Positions 24,422 through 32,003 of a stretch of DNA of 64,000 nt are shown here, piece after piece. Source of the DNA: Fusobacterium mortiferum ATCC 9817. Its GTDB lineage: Bacteria; Fusobacteriota; Fusobacteriia; Fusobacteriales; Fusobacteriaceae. A program made the translations under genes and the position numbers. The notes below the pieces were generated by a model. That model made no database searches. It saw nothing but the letters and a program-made list of their open reading frames with translations, and had not been told where the DNA came from. Where the stretch lies: positions 54,455 through 118,454 of the forward strand of contig NZ_GL987991.1 in NCBI RefSeq assembly GCF_000158195.2, read 5' to 3'. Position 1 is the first letter of the stretch. Each line of letters opens with the position of its first letter.

Positions 24422-25645
24422 ATGAATTGCCTAGATTTATTTTCGGGTGCAGGGGGGCTAACAGAAGGTTTTGTAAGAGCTGGATATAATATTATTGCAC
24501 ATGTTGAAAAAGAATTTTCTGCTTCGTTAACTTTGAAAACAAGAATTGCATATCATTATTTAAAACAAACTAATCAATTAAAAATTTACTATAGTTATTT
24601 AAATGATGAAATTTCTAGAGAAAAATTATATTCTCATATTCCTTCTCAACTACTTGATAGTGTAATAAATGAAGAAATAAATGATGAAAGTATTAATGAC
24701 ATTTATAATAAAATAGATATTCTTAGAGGAAATAAAGAAATAGATATTATAATTGGAGGACCACCATGTCAAGCTTATTCACTTATAGGAAGAGCAGCTA
24801 GTAAATCTAAAATGGTAGGTGATTCTAGAAAATATTTATATAAGCAATATTTAAAGTTTTTGGAACGTTATAGACCAAAACTTTTTGTTTTTGAAAATGT
24901 AAGAGGTATGTTATCATCTAAAGATGAAAATGGAAATAATATATTTGAAAAAATAGTAATTGAAATGAAAGAGATTGGATATAATATTGATTATAAAATA
25001 TTAGATGCAAAAGATTTTGGTGTTCCACAATCAAGAAAAAGAGTAATTATAATAGGATGGAAAAATGAATTAAATTTTAAATATCCAAATTTTGAAACTA
25101 TAAAAAATGATATTACTATAAATCAATTATTTGCTGATTTACCAAAAATAAAAGCTGGAGAAAAAATTAATTTTAAAAAGATAGTTCCACAGATAGAAGT
25201 TTTATCAAAATTAAATTTATTAGATGATGATTTTAATATAATTTCTCAACATATATCTAGACCTAATAATATAAATGACTTAAAAATTTATAAAATAGCT
25301 GTGAATTTATTCAGTGAAGGGAAAACTTTAAAATATACGGATTTACCTTCTTCATTAATAAGTCATAAAAATTTAACTTCATTTTTAGATAGATTTAAGG
25401 TTGTTAATGGAAATGGAATAAGTCATACTATGGTTGCTCATATAGCTAAAGATGGACATTATTATATACACCCTGATATTAGACAAAATAGGTCGCTAAC
25501 CGTAAGAGAAGCTGCTAGAATTCAAACATTTCCTGATAGTTATTATTTTGAAAATTCTAGAACTGCAGCTTTTACTCAAATAGGTAATGCAGTTCCACCA
25601 TTAATGGCTAAAATAATAGCAGAAAAAATAAAAGAGGCTTTTTAA
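24422..25645 (+). CDS. C5-cytosine DNA methyltransferase
   Basis: This 407-residue enzyme has motif I 'DLFSGAGGLTEGF' (residues 5-17), catalytic motif IV 'GGPPCQAYS' with Cys116, motif VI 'FVFENVRGML', motif VIII 'QSRKRVIIIGW' and motif X 'QIGNAVPPLMAKIIAEKI'. The variable region between VIII and IX (about 215-330) sets target specificity, which cannot be read here. The ribosome site is AAGGAGG and a TATAAT lies near 24381. It converges on the kinase/response-regulator operon and shares its terminator. No restriction nuclease is recognisable, so the neighbouring operon may be the effector, or the enzyme may protect phage DNA. Confidence 0.92.
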   Translation: MNCLDLFSGAGGLTEGFVRAGYNIIAHVEKEFSASLTLKTRIAYHYLKQTNQLKIYYSYLNDEISREKLYSHIPSQLLDSVINEEINDESINDIYNKIDILRGNKEIDIIIGGPPCQAYSLIGRAASKSKMVGDSRKYLYKQYLKFLERYRPKLFVFENVRGMLSSKDENGNNIFEKIVIEMKEIGYNIDYKILDAKDFGVPQSRKRVIIIGWKNELNFKYPNFETIKNDITINQLFADLPKIKAGEKINFKKIVPQIEVLSKLNLLDDDFNIISQHISRPNNINDLKIYKIAVNLFSEGKTLKYTDLPSSLISHKNLTSFLDRFKVVNGNGISHTMVAHIAKDGHYYIHPDIRQNRSLTVREAARIQTFPDSYYFENSRTAAFTQIGNAVPPLMAKIIAEKIKEAF

Positions 25646-25655
25646 GCCTCTTATT
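25627..25655. terminator. Bidirectional terminator between methylase and response regulator
   Basis: AAGAGGCTT and AAGCCTCTT form a perfect stem that overlaps both convergent stop codons, with T-rich flanks on each strand. The shared terminator suggests the methylase and the operon have travelled together. Confidence 0.7.
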
Positions 25656-26691
25656 TATGAATTTCTGGGATTCCTTGTCTACCATAATATTGAGAAAAAT
25701 TAAAAATTATTTCTTTTAAAAATGTTTCATTCAAGCTACTTTCTCTGTCATAATATTCATTTATTTCAGTTATAGGTAGACATACTAAATCACTAAAATT
25801 AATTGCTTGTCCTTCTTCATTGTTTATTGGTAAATATTCATAATAATTTTTATAATTTTTAGATTGCAATAATTTTTTTATATTTTCTTTTTCTTTATTA
25901 TTAGGATTATTATTTTGATAGATATCATCTATACTTTCTATACCAACAATTAAGACAGAATCTACTTTTCTTTTTCCATTTGCTCTTACTTCTAAATCAC
26001 ATGCAGGAGTTAGAACAATTCTTTTTTTTCCACTGCTTTTTTCAATTAAAATATCTCCTGTGGTTAATTCCTTTTTTAATGGAGGAGTAAAATATATTTC
26101 ACATGGATGGTATTTAGGTGATAAATGTTTTAATTTTTCACTTATTATTGTTGCACAAAATCTTGACATAATATTTTCTTTTTCTACTGAGTCAAGTTCA
26201 TTGTTTTTTTGGAGATTTGTAACTAAATTTTCCGAATATTTTAAAAATATTTCATCCATTATTTTATCTAATATTCCTTTTCTATTTAAAATCTTTGTTA
26301 ATCCCGTGTCATATAACTTTAACAAATCATCAAGAATAGTAATAATGTCTACTTCTCCTCTAGTTATTTTTCTTAATAAAAGTTTTTTATCAGAAAGTTC
26401 TTCAATTTCTTCATATGCATCTGGTGTTCCTGATACAATATATATTGGAACTCTTTTTTCATTAAAAATTTTTTTTATAATTTCATTTCCACCAGCTTCT
26501 TCACCACTACCTAAATTTAAATCTACTATAACAGCATCAAAATCTTCTTCATTTACAGATTTAAGTCCATCTTCTTTGTTTTTTTTAATTATGGATGTTA
26601 TATTTTTATTATTCGTTTCATTATATCCCTGTATTTCTTCTTCATATATTTTACATGCTTCATCATCATCTTCTATTATTAATATTCTCAT
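25651..26691 (-). CDS. Response regulator with uncharacterised C-terminal domain
   Basis: This 346-residue protein has an N-terminal receiver domain: acidic pocket 'IIEDDDE' (residues 5-11), phosphorylatable Asp57 in 'VIVDLNLGSG', a Ser/Thr switch in 'PIYIVSGTPD', and a Lys near 105. The C-terminal part (about 140-346) is not a standard DNA-binding domain. It contains 'LTTGDILIEK' and 'KRIVLTPACDLEVR', a beta-rich segment with a conserved-looking T-P-x-C-D. The start directly follows the kinase stop (TAAATG), so the two are coupled. It is likely the effector of a phage-encoded two-component cargo; the output is unknown. Confidence 0.7.
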   Translation of the reverse strand: MRILIIEDDDEACKIYEEEIQGYNETNNKNITSIIKKNKEDGLKSVNEEDFDAVIVDLNLGSGEEAGGNEIIKKIFNEKRVPIYIVSGTPDAYEEIEELSDKKLLLRKITRGEVDIITILDDLLKLYDTGLTKILNRKGILDKIMDEIFLKYSENLVTNLQKNNELDSVEKENIMSRFCATIISEKLKHLSPKYHPCEIYFTPPLKKELTTGDILIEKSSGKKRIVLTPACDLEVRANGKRKVDSVLIVGIESIDDIYQNNNPNNKEKENIKKLLQSKNYKNYYEYLPINNEEGQAINFSDLVCLPITEINEYYDRESSLNETFLKEIIFNFSQYYGRQGIPEIHK

Positions 26692-28812
26692 TTATATTTC
26701 CTCCATTATTAAGTATGCTCCTTCAGAATAATTCATGATTTGTAACTGAAATCCATTTCTTTTTAAAGCTTCTCCAGCTATTGATAAACCTAATCCTGTT
26801 CCATTATTCTTTCTAGTAAAGCCAGGTTCAAATATAATTTTTGACTTTATATCGTCTTCTAAAATTCCAGGGCCACTATCTATTATTTCTATTTTTGCTT
26901 TATTATTTTTAGTTTTAAATAAATTTATTATTAATTTTTTAGGTTTTTCCGATTCGTTCATCCAATATAAACTATTTTCTAGTATATTTGTTAAAGCTGT
27001 TTGAATTTCAGAATCAACAACTATAGCAGAAATATCTTCAAGATTAGTTTCTAATTTTACTTCTTTAAATTCTGCTTCATATACAGCTAATGATTTCATT
27101 ATTGTTTCTTTTAAGTTTGTTTCTTTAGAATTTTGTCTTCTTTGACTTGATAACGGTTCTATTGATTTAAATAATTTAGCTATTTTATTAGTCTGTTCTT
27201 CAAATTCATTAGTTTTTTGTATAATTTTATTTCTAGACTCTTCTGATTGTGTTTGTAAAAATTTTTTAGTTTCTCTTTTTAAAAAATTACATCCATTTTT
27301 GAAAAAACTTATTGGTTTTCTTCCTTCATGTATTATTCTATTTACTATTTTTCCTAATGTTACATGCTTTTCATATTTTACAATTAAATCTTGAATTTTA
27401 GTTACATTTTTTAAATCTTCTTTTTCTTTTTCATCTATTATTTTTACTATTTTTTCTTGGGTATCTTCAGACAAATTAGAAGTTACTTTTTTCATATTTT
27501 CTCTAAATTTATCAAATTTTCCTAAATTATCAAATAAACTATTTTCGTGAGAATTTTCTTTATTTTCTTGTTTTTTATTTTGGAATTTTTCTATCTCTAA
27601 TTTAGATAATATTTCTAAAGTAATTATTTTTAAACCTTTAAAATTTTCATCTTCTTGTAATCCATCACGAGCACTTTTTTCAATTAAAAAAGTTTCATCA
27701 GATAAAGTAATTATTCCATTTATTTGACTATTACTAACTCTAAAAGTTGGATTTAAATATCTTCTTTTATTTAATTCAAGCCAATCATATCTTTCCTCTC
27801 CATATGGTCTTATTCTAAATCTATTTTTATAAATACTTATACCTGAAAGTTCATTTAGTAATTTTCTTACTTCTGCTTTTCCAAGATTTTCATTTTCTTT
27901 TTTCAACTCTTCATACATTGAAGATATTACTGATGGCTCTCTATTAAAAACTCTAAATTCTAAACTAAAAGGTCCAGGAAAGTTAGCACCATCTTTAGAT
28001 AAAATTTTTTCTGTTTCTTCTTTTGATATTTTTTCTTGCTTTAAAAGTTTGTTATTTTCTGAATAAATAGAATAATTTATTACCATATTTTCATCTATAT
28101 TTGCAATTATTTTATAATCATAATATTCAAATAAATCATATGACAAAATTTCAGTTTTTTCTGTTATTATCTTTGTTTCTTTATCATTAGAAGTATAAAT
28201 TTCAAAATTTTTAAAAGACAAAAAAACTTTAAATGTATCTTTTAAAGTAGTAACAGGAGATAATAATTTTCGCAATTCTTTTTCTAACTCTAATTTTTTA
28301 TTTTCACTCCAAATAGAATAATTTTTTTTCTTTATAATCAATTTTGTTCCATTTTTCTCACATGTTTTTTGAGTATTAATATCAAATTCAATTTCATCAA
28401 GATATTTATACTTTTTTATATTGTCCCAGTCTAGCTCTAAAGTTGTTTTTTCATTATCTTTAATTGTTTCTAATCTCAAGAAATTTCCTAAAATAGCTAC
28501 TGAATACCTTCCAAGACCTTTTTCACCAAGAACCCTTCTATTTTTTAATGGACTATATTTATTATTTTTTTTATAACTTGTTGCTGGAACCATCCAGTTA
28601 TCTTCTACAGTTTTTAAACTCATTCCATGCCCATCATCTTCTATTGTAATAATTAAATCTTCTCCATTTTTTTCTAGATTAATTATTACATTTTCTGCAT
28701 CTGCGTCATAAGAATTTTTTATTAATTCAACAATTGCTGATATTTCATCTATAATTAAATTTTTTCCAATTGAATCAATTATATTAGATGAAGGTCTAAT
28801 TTTTTTCTTCAT
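26692..28812 (-). CDS. Cytoplasmic double-GHKL kinase/ATPase
   Basis: This 706-residue protein has two ATP-binding GHKL modules. The first, at the N-terminus, is Hsp90/MORC-like: 'ELIKNSYDADAENV', 'IEDDGHGMS', 'GEKGLGRYS'. The second, at the C-terminus, is histidine-kinase-like: 'LTNILENSLYWMNES', 'EIIDSGPGI', 'NGTGLGLSIAGEAL'. Between them lies a coiled coil with an H-box-like 'IIHEGRKPISFF' that could be the phospho-acceptor. There is no membrane segment or signal peptide, so the signal is intracellular. It begins 24 bases after the repressor gene and is coupled to the response regulator. Similar MORC/GHKL proteins occur in restriction loci. Confidence 0.75.
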   Translation of the reverse strand: MKKKIRPSSNIIDSIGKNLIIDEISAIVELIKNSYDADAENVIINLEKNGEDLIITIEDDGHGMSLKTVEDNWMVPATSYKKNNKYSPLKNRRVLGEKGLGRYSVAILGNFLRLETIKDNEKTTLELDWDNIKKYKYLDEIEFDINTQKTCEKNGTKLIIKKKNYSIWSENKKLELEKELRKLLSPVTTLKDTFKVFLSFKNFEIYTSNDKETKIITEKTEILSYDLFEYYDYKIIANIDENMVINYSIYSENNKLLKQEKISKEETEKILSKDGANFPGPFSLEFRVFNREPSVISSMYEELKKENENLGKAEVRKLLNELSGISIYKNRFRIRPYGEERYDWLELNKRRYLNPTFRVSNSQINGIITLSDETFLIEKSARDGLQEDENFKGLKIITLEILSKLEIEKFQNKKQENKENSHENSLFDNLGKFDKFRENMKKVTSNLSEDTQEKIVKIIDEKEKEDLKNVTKIQDLIVKYEKHVTLGKIVNRIIHEGRKPISFFKNGCNFLKRETKKFLQTQSEESRNKIIQKTNEFEEQTNKIAKLFKSIEPLSSQRRQNSKETNLKETIMKSLAVYEAEFKEVKLETNLEDISAIVVDSEIQTALTNILENSLYWMNESEKPKKLIINLFKTKNNKAKIEIIDSGPGILEDDIKSKIIFEPGFTRKNNGTGLGLSIAGEALKRNGFQLQIMNYSEGAYLIMEEI

Positions 28813-28835
28813 AATTTAAATCTCCTTTAGATTAT

Positions 28836-29528
28836 TTATAAATTTCCTTCATAAATAAATTTTACTGCTCTACCCATAATTTTAAAGTTTTCTGCTTTAT
28901 TTTTTGAAACATAAATATCATCATATTTAGGATTTATACTTTTTAAAATAATTATTTTTAAATCAGTATTAAAATATATCCTTTTTATAAAAGTTTCTTC
29001 ATCTAGTTTTACTATATAAATTTTACCTTCTATATAGTCAGTTTGATAGGGATCAACTACTACAAAAGCTCCATCTTGAATTAATGGCTCCATAGAGTTT
29101 CCACAAACTTCTATTAAGTAACAATGCTCATGAAATCCATTTTTTCTAATTGTTTTCATATATAAATCTTCACAACAATTAATATAACCATTTCCTGCAC
29201 TTGCTTTTGCTTTTACTGGAACATTAATAAACTCTTCTTCTATGATAATTGCATTAGACTGAGTATTATTAATTTGAGTTTTTAATTTTTTTAGAGAATC
29301 AGGCATCTTATCTCTTGCTAAAATTTTTAAAACTTCTTCTTTTTCTTCGTTGGAAAAATTAAATTTTTTGAAAAAAGCTTCAATAAATTTATAAGACGGA
29401 CTCCTTTTTCCAGTAGTATAATGACTTATCAAACCAGTGGAATATCCAACTTCTTTTGCAAAATTTTCTATTTTGTATTTATTTTTATCAAGATAATCAC
29501 TTAAGTATTTTCCAAATTCATTAGACAT
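28836..29528 (-). CDS. CI-type repressor (XRE + S24 peptidase)
   Basis: This 230-residue protein starts at the ATG at 29526-29528 behind GGAGG. An N-terminal XRE helix-turn-helix lies in 'ENFAKEVGYSTGLISHYTTGKRSP' (about residues 21-44). The S24 self-cleavage domain has Ser145 in 'CGNSMEPLIQDG', Lys182 in 'ETFIKRIYF' and a likely Ala111-Gly112 cleavage site. This is a lambda CI/LexA-like lysogeny switch cut after DNA damage. Three operator copies lie in its upstream region, one inside the divergent early promoter. The kinase and response regulator follow in the same operon and should be expressed in lysogens. Confidence 0.9.
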   Translation of the reverse strand: MSNEFGKYLSDYLDKNKYKIENFAKEVGYSTGLISHYTTGKRSPSYKFIEAFFKKFNFSNEEKEEVLKILARDKMPDSLKKLKTQINNTQSNAIIIEEEFINVPVKAKASAGNGYINCCEDLYMKTIRKNGFHEHCYLIEVCGNSMEPLIQDGAFVVVDPYQTDYIEGKIYIVKLDEETFIKRIYFNTDLKIIILKSINPKYDDIYVSKNKAENFKIMGRAVKFIYEGNL

Positions 29529-29561
29529 AATTTCCTCCAGAAATTTTATTTCTATAATTAA

Positions 29562-29691
29562 ATTATATCCTACTTTATACAAAAAGTAAAAAATTACTTG
29601 ACTTTTATTTATACAAAATGTATAATTTGATTAGAAATAACCTTATGTTTTATTTTTTTAAATAAAAATTATACAAAAAAGTATAAAAACT
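29562..29691. promoter_or_regulatory. Immunity region: divergent promoters and three operators
   Basis: The early promoter on the plus strand is TTGACT (29598-29603), 17 bases, TATAAT (29621-29626). The operator TTATAC-AAAAT-GTATAA at 29609-29625 covers its spacer and -10, so repressor binding would block it. A second operator with a six-base spacer lies at 29669-29686, and a degenerate one (TTATACAAAAAGTAAAA) at 29575-29591. The latter overlaps the presumed repressor promoter, whose -10 is TATAAT on the minus strand near 29562-29567. Confidence 0.75.
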
Positions 29692-29696
29692 AAAAT

Positions 29697-29812
29697 AAAA
29701 AAAGAGTAGTGCTGCGAACACTACTCTCAAGATGAAAAGTTCTTGGTGGGAACTTGACATCCACATATAAAAATTATATCAAGTTTCCCCTTGAACTGTC
29801 AAGGGAGGAATA
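29697..29812 (+). promoter_or_regulatory. Folded leader of the early transcript
   Basis: AGAGTAGTG (from 29703) pairs with CACTACTCT (to 29727). Then AAGTTC pairs with GAACTT, and CTTGACA near 29753 can pair with TGTCAAG just before the GGAGG site of the first small ORF. No T tract follows the first hairpin, so it looks like a regulatory or antitermination leader rather than a terminator. Confidence 0.45.
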
Positions 29813-29950
29813 ATGGAAAAGATAAAAATTCCAAAGATAATTGTAGAGATTACTGAAATCAAAGTAGAAGTACCAAAGATTGAAGTTGATACAGAAGAAT
29901 TGGAAGAAGTAGAAAAGAAAATCAATGAAAATATTAGGGAGGAAAGATGA
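29813..29950 (+). CDS. 45-residue IPKI/VEVP repeat protein
   Basis: It begins MEKIKIPKIIVEITEIKVEV, continues 'PKIEVDTEELEEVEKK' and ends 'NENIREER'. The first 26 residues are imperfect repeats of (I/V)PKI-x-VE. The same repeat type makes up the 35-residue protein at 35042-35149. The ribosome site is AAGGGAGG. It is the first gene of the early transcript. The alternating hydrophobic and acidic residues suggest short beta strands or fibres. Function is unknown. Confidence 0.6.
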   Translation: MEKIKIPKIIVEITEIKVEVPKIEVDTEELEEVEKKINENIREER

Positions 29951-30072
29951 TAGTTAATTTATTAATAATTGCTGGAATAATTGGAATATTTATAAAAGAG
30001 TTTGATACATTTAAGACTGCTTTAAGTTATGAGGAAGATGAGGAGGAAGAGAAAGAATGGAATCTAAAATAA
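29947..30072 (+). CDS. 41-residue membrane peptide
   Basis: It begins MIVNLLIIAGIIGIFIKEFD and ends with an acidic stretch (YEEDEEEEKEWNLK). It has one N-terminal hydrophobic helix and a strongly acidic cytoplasmic tail, and overlaps the previous stop (ATGA). The ribosome site GGGAGGAAAG lies within the preceding gene. Unknown function. Confidence 0.55.
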   Translation: MIVNLLIIAGIIGIFIKEFDTFKTALSYEEDEEEEKEWNLK

Positions 30073-30320
30073 CAAGCTTAATATTTTTATCAAGAGAGTA
30101 TAACCAAAGTTCAGATGAAGATATTAATTTAACAGTTGAGGAGGGAAAACCAACAGTATATGTAATGGGAGATAGATACCAAGCTAATACTTGGGAAGAG
30201 GTTTTAGACAAAGCAATAAGAACTATTACAAGATGAATTGAAGAAGAGAAAGAAAGTCATAGTAAAGAATATAAAGAAGAGAATGAAATAGCAAAAAAAT
30301 GGGAACAAATAGCTTGTTAA
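30057..30320 (+). pseudogene. Small early protein interrupted by an in-frame TGA
   Basis: ATG at 30057 opens a 59-codon frame (MESKITSLIFLSREYNQSSD ... 'YVMGDRYQANTWEEVLDKAIRTITR') that ends in TGA at 30234-30236. The same frame continues without a stop for 27 further codons (IEEEKESHSKEYKEENEIAK ... 'WEQIAC') to TAA at 30320. The tail is acidic/basic helical and looks coding. A one-base change of TGG to TGA would explain it. Either a truncated but working protein or a nonsense mutant results. Confidence 0.5.
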
Positions 30321-30329
30321 GGGGTAAAG

Positions 30330-30401
30330 ATGATAGGAATAATTGAAATAATTCTAGTAAGTGCTTTTATGTGGTTTATTGGAGTAATGATGGAAAAATA
30401 A
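30330..30401 (+). CDS. 23-residue membrane peptide
   Basis: It begins MIGIIEIILVSAFMWFIGVM and ends MEK. It is almost entirely one hydrophobic helix. GGGG lies upstream (GGGGTAAAG, five-base spacing). It sits between the TGA-split gene and the SAP-YqaJ gene, so it is probably part of the early operon. It is too short to assign, and may be non-functional. Confidence 0.4.
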   Translation: MIGIIEIILVSAFMWFIGVMMEK

Positions 30402-30456
30402 TTTAAGTTTTAAGGGTAGCTTCCAAAAACTTTGGAAGTTGCTTCTAAAACTTAAA
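30402..30456 (+). promoter_or_regulatory. Long hairpin before the YqaJ gene
   Basis: TTTAAGTTTTA (30402-30412) pairs with TAAAACTTAAA (30446-30456), and inside it GTAGCTTCCAAA pairs with TTTGGAAGTTGC with two G-U pairs. No T tract follows. It ends a few bases before the ribosome site of the recombination gene and may act on translation or as an RNase III processing site. Confidence 0.55.
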
Positions 30457-30470
30457 AAGAGGTGGTCTTG

Positions 30471-31598
30471 ATGACTGTAAAAGAGTTAAAAGAAAAAGCT
30501 AAAGAATTAGGGTTAAAAGGATATAGCAAGTTAAAAAAAGCTGAATTAGAGGAATTAGTCAATAAAGTTAAATCTGAAAAGAAAGAGTTATCAAAAGAAG
30601 ATTTAAAAGAGATAGTTCCTCCAATAGTTAAAATCTTTGAATATGAAAATCAAGAAAAATGGCATGAATTAAGAGGAATAGGAATAGGTGGCTCTGATAT
30701 TGGAGCTATCTTAGGAGTAAACAAATATAAGTCAGCTATAGATATTTACATAGACAAAACAGAGGGTAAAAAACAAGATGGAAATAGATTTACTCACTTT
30801 GGCCATAAATTAGAGAAAGTAGTATTTGAAGAATTTCAAGAAAGACACTCAAATATGAAATGCTATAAAGTTCCATACACTATACAAAGAGGAGTATGTG
30901 TGGCCAATGTAGATGGAATGGTTTATGACCCTGTAAAAGATAGATATGGAGTATTAGAGTTAAAAACTACTTCAGCATATAACAAAGATGAATGGACAGG
31001 AGATACAGTTCCTCAATCATATTATGCTCAAGTACAACATTATTTATATGTTACAGGATTAAACTTTGCTTATATAGCTTGTCTAGTAGGTGGAAATGAC
31101 TATAAAGAATTTTACATAGAAAGAAGTCTTGAAGATATAGATTATATCCAGGAAAAAGCAACAGACTTTTGGAAAAATCATGTAATGAAAAAAGTTCCAC
31201 CAATGTTAGATGGAAGTGATAGTTATTCTAAGTATTTATTAGAAAAAGCAGATAAAGAGAATGAAGAAGTTATAGAACTTAATGAATTAAATGCTAAAGC
31301 AGAGGAGATAAAAGCTTTAGATGAACAGATAAAGAACTTGGAGCAACAACTAGAGTTAAAGAAACAAGAGATAATATTAGAGCTTAACAATAATCATTGC
31401 AATAAAGCTATAAGTAGTGATTATAAGTTTACTATAACAACTCAAGCTAGAAATTCAGTAGATAAGAAACTAATGGAGAAAGAAAATCCAGAATTAGTAG
31501 CACAATATAAAGAAGTTGAGAAGAGATATTCTACATCAAAAGAGAGTAAGTACATAAAGATTACTAAAAATACAAAGAAAAATAAAGAGGTGGCTTAA
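30471..31598 (+). CDS. SAP-domain YqaJ-type recombination exonuclease
   Basis: This 375-residue protein starts at the ATG at 30471, after AAGAGGTGG. The GTG at 30462 lies within that site. Residues 1-35 form a SAP/HeH-like DNA-binding motif ('KELKEKAKELGLKGYSKLKKAELEELV'). The YqaJ nuclease core follows: 'WHELRGIGIGGSDIGAILGVNKYKS', 'NRFTHFGHKLEKVVFEEF', 'GVLELKTTSAYN' and 'SYYAQVQHYLYVTGL'. A coiled coil precedes the C-terminus. With RecT two genes on it makes a single-strand annealing recombination pair for phage replication. Confidence 0.88.
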   Translation: MTVKELKEKAKELGLKGYSKLKKAELEELVNKVKSEKKELSKEDLKEIVPPIVKIFEYENQEKWHELRGIGIGGSDIGAILGVNKYKSAIDIYIDKTEGKKQDGNRFTHFGHKLEKVVFEEFQERHSNMKCYKVPYTIQRGVCVANVDGMVYDPVKDRYGVLELKTTSAYNKDEWTGDTVPQSYYAQVQHYLYVTGLNFAYIACLVGGNDYKEFYIERSLEDIDYIQEKATDFWKNHVMKKVPPMLDGSDSYSKYLLEKADKENEEVIELNELNAKAEEIKALDEQIKNLEQQLELKKQEIILELNNNHCNKAISSDYKFTITTQARNSVDKKLMEKENPELVAQYKEVEKRYSTSKESKYIKITKNTKKNKEVA

Positions 31599-31602
31599 AA
31601 TC

Positions 31603-31911
31603 AATAATAAAAAAAGACCCCGTAGGGTATGAGGTAAGGAATTACTTATGATGTTTAATCCAAATTACAACAATGAAAACTATTCCAATTAAAAAAATAG
31701 TCCCGCCATCAAAGTTGATAATAGGATTGGAAATAATTATGTTCATTTCCTCAACCTCCTGAAGTGTTATATTCTCATATCTACAAGGCTGTTGACACCT
31801 TATAGACATGAAATAAGCTCCCACGGCGGAGTGAGAGCCTATTTCATCAACATTTTTAATAACACTTCAGTTATAAGTCCTACGGGCTAGGTACCTTATA
31901 TTAATAGTATA
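31603..31911 (-). ncRNA. Structured mRNA of peptide element 2 (type I toxin-like)
   Basis: A leader of about 155 bases starts near TAAGGTACCTAGCCCGTAGG. CTGAAGTGTTATT (plus 31858-31870) pairs with the complementary segment at plus 31759-31770, which abuts AGGAGG. Inside are TGTTGA/TCAACA and the hairpin GAAATA-GGCTCTCAC/GTGGGAGCTTATTTC. The last keeps the GGCTC...GAGCTT frame of element 1 while changing loop-proximal pairs on both arms. The 5' CCCGTAGG is exactly complementary to CCTACGGG in the terminator. The element is antisense to the early operon between YqaJ and RecT. Confidence 0.55.
31642..31746 (-). CDS. 34-residue membrane peptide, element 2
   Basis: It begins MNIIISNPIINFDGGTIFLI, with a hydrophobic helix (IGIVFIVVIWI) and a basic KHHK end. 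It shares the N-x-D-G-G motif, the position of Trp at the helix end and the basic tail with the peptide at 22866-22973 despite low overall identity, which implies selection on the protein. The ATG is nine bases past AGGAGG. The longer frame to 31824 is leader. Likely a membrane-acting toxin, not proven. Confidence 0.65.
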   Translation of the reverse strand: MNIIISNPIINFDGGTIFLIGIVFIVVIWIKHHK

Positions 31912-31934
31912 CCAAAATAATAAGAAAAAGTCAA
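31906..31934 (-). promoter_or_regulatory. Promoter of peptide element 2
   Basis: On the minus strand TTGACT (31929-31934), 17-base spacer with TTATTATTTTGG, then TATACT (31906-31911). The spacer tail resembles TATTATTTTGT of elements 1 and 3. Confidence 0.7.
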
Positions 31935-32003
31935 TTTAGACTATATAAATTATACTCTAAGTATTAATTTTTAATTAAGAAAAAGTGCAGGAGGAAAATT
32001 AAA

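Noticed and set aside
26060-26731. Plus-strand ORF of 223 codons
   Set aside because: It is antisense to the response regulator, has Phe/Ser/Ile-rich low-complexity composition and no ribosome site.
31642-31824. 60-codon version of element 2 peptide
   Set aside because: The extra 26 residues derive from the leader's hairpin sequence and are not shared with element 1. The short form has the AGGAGG site.
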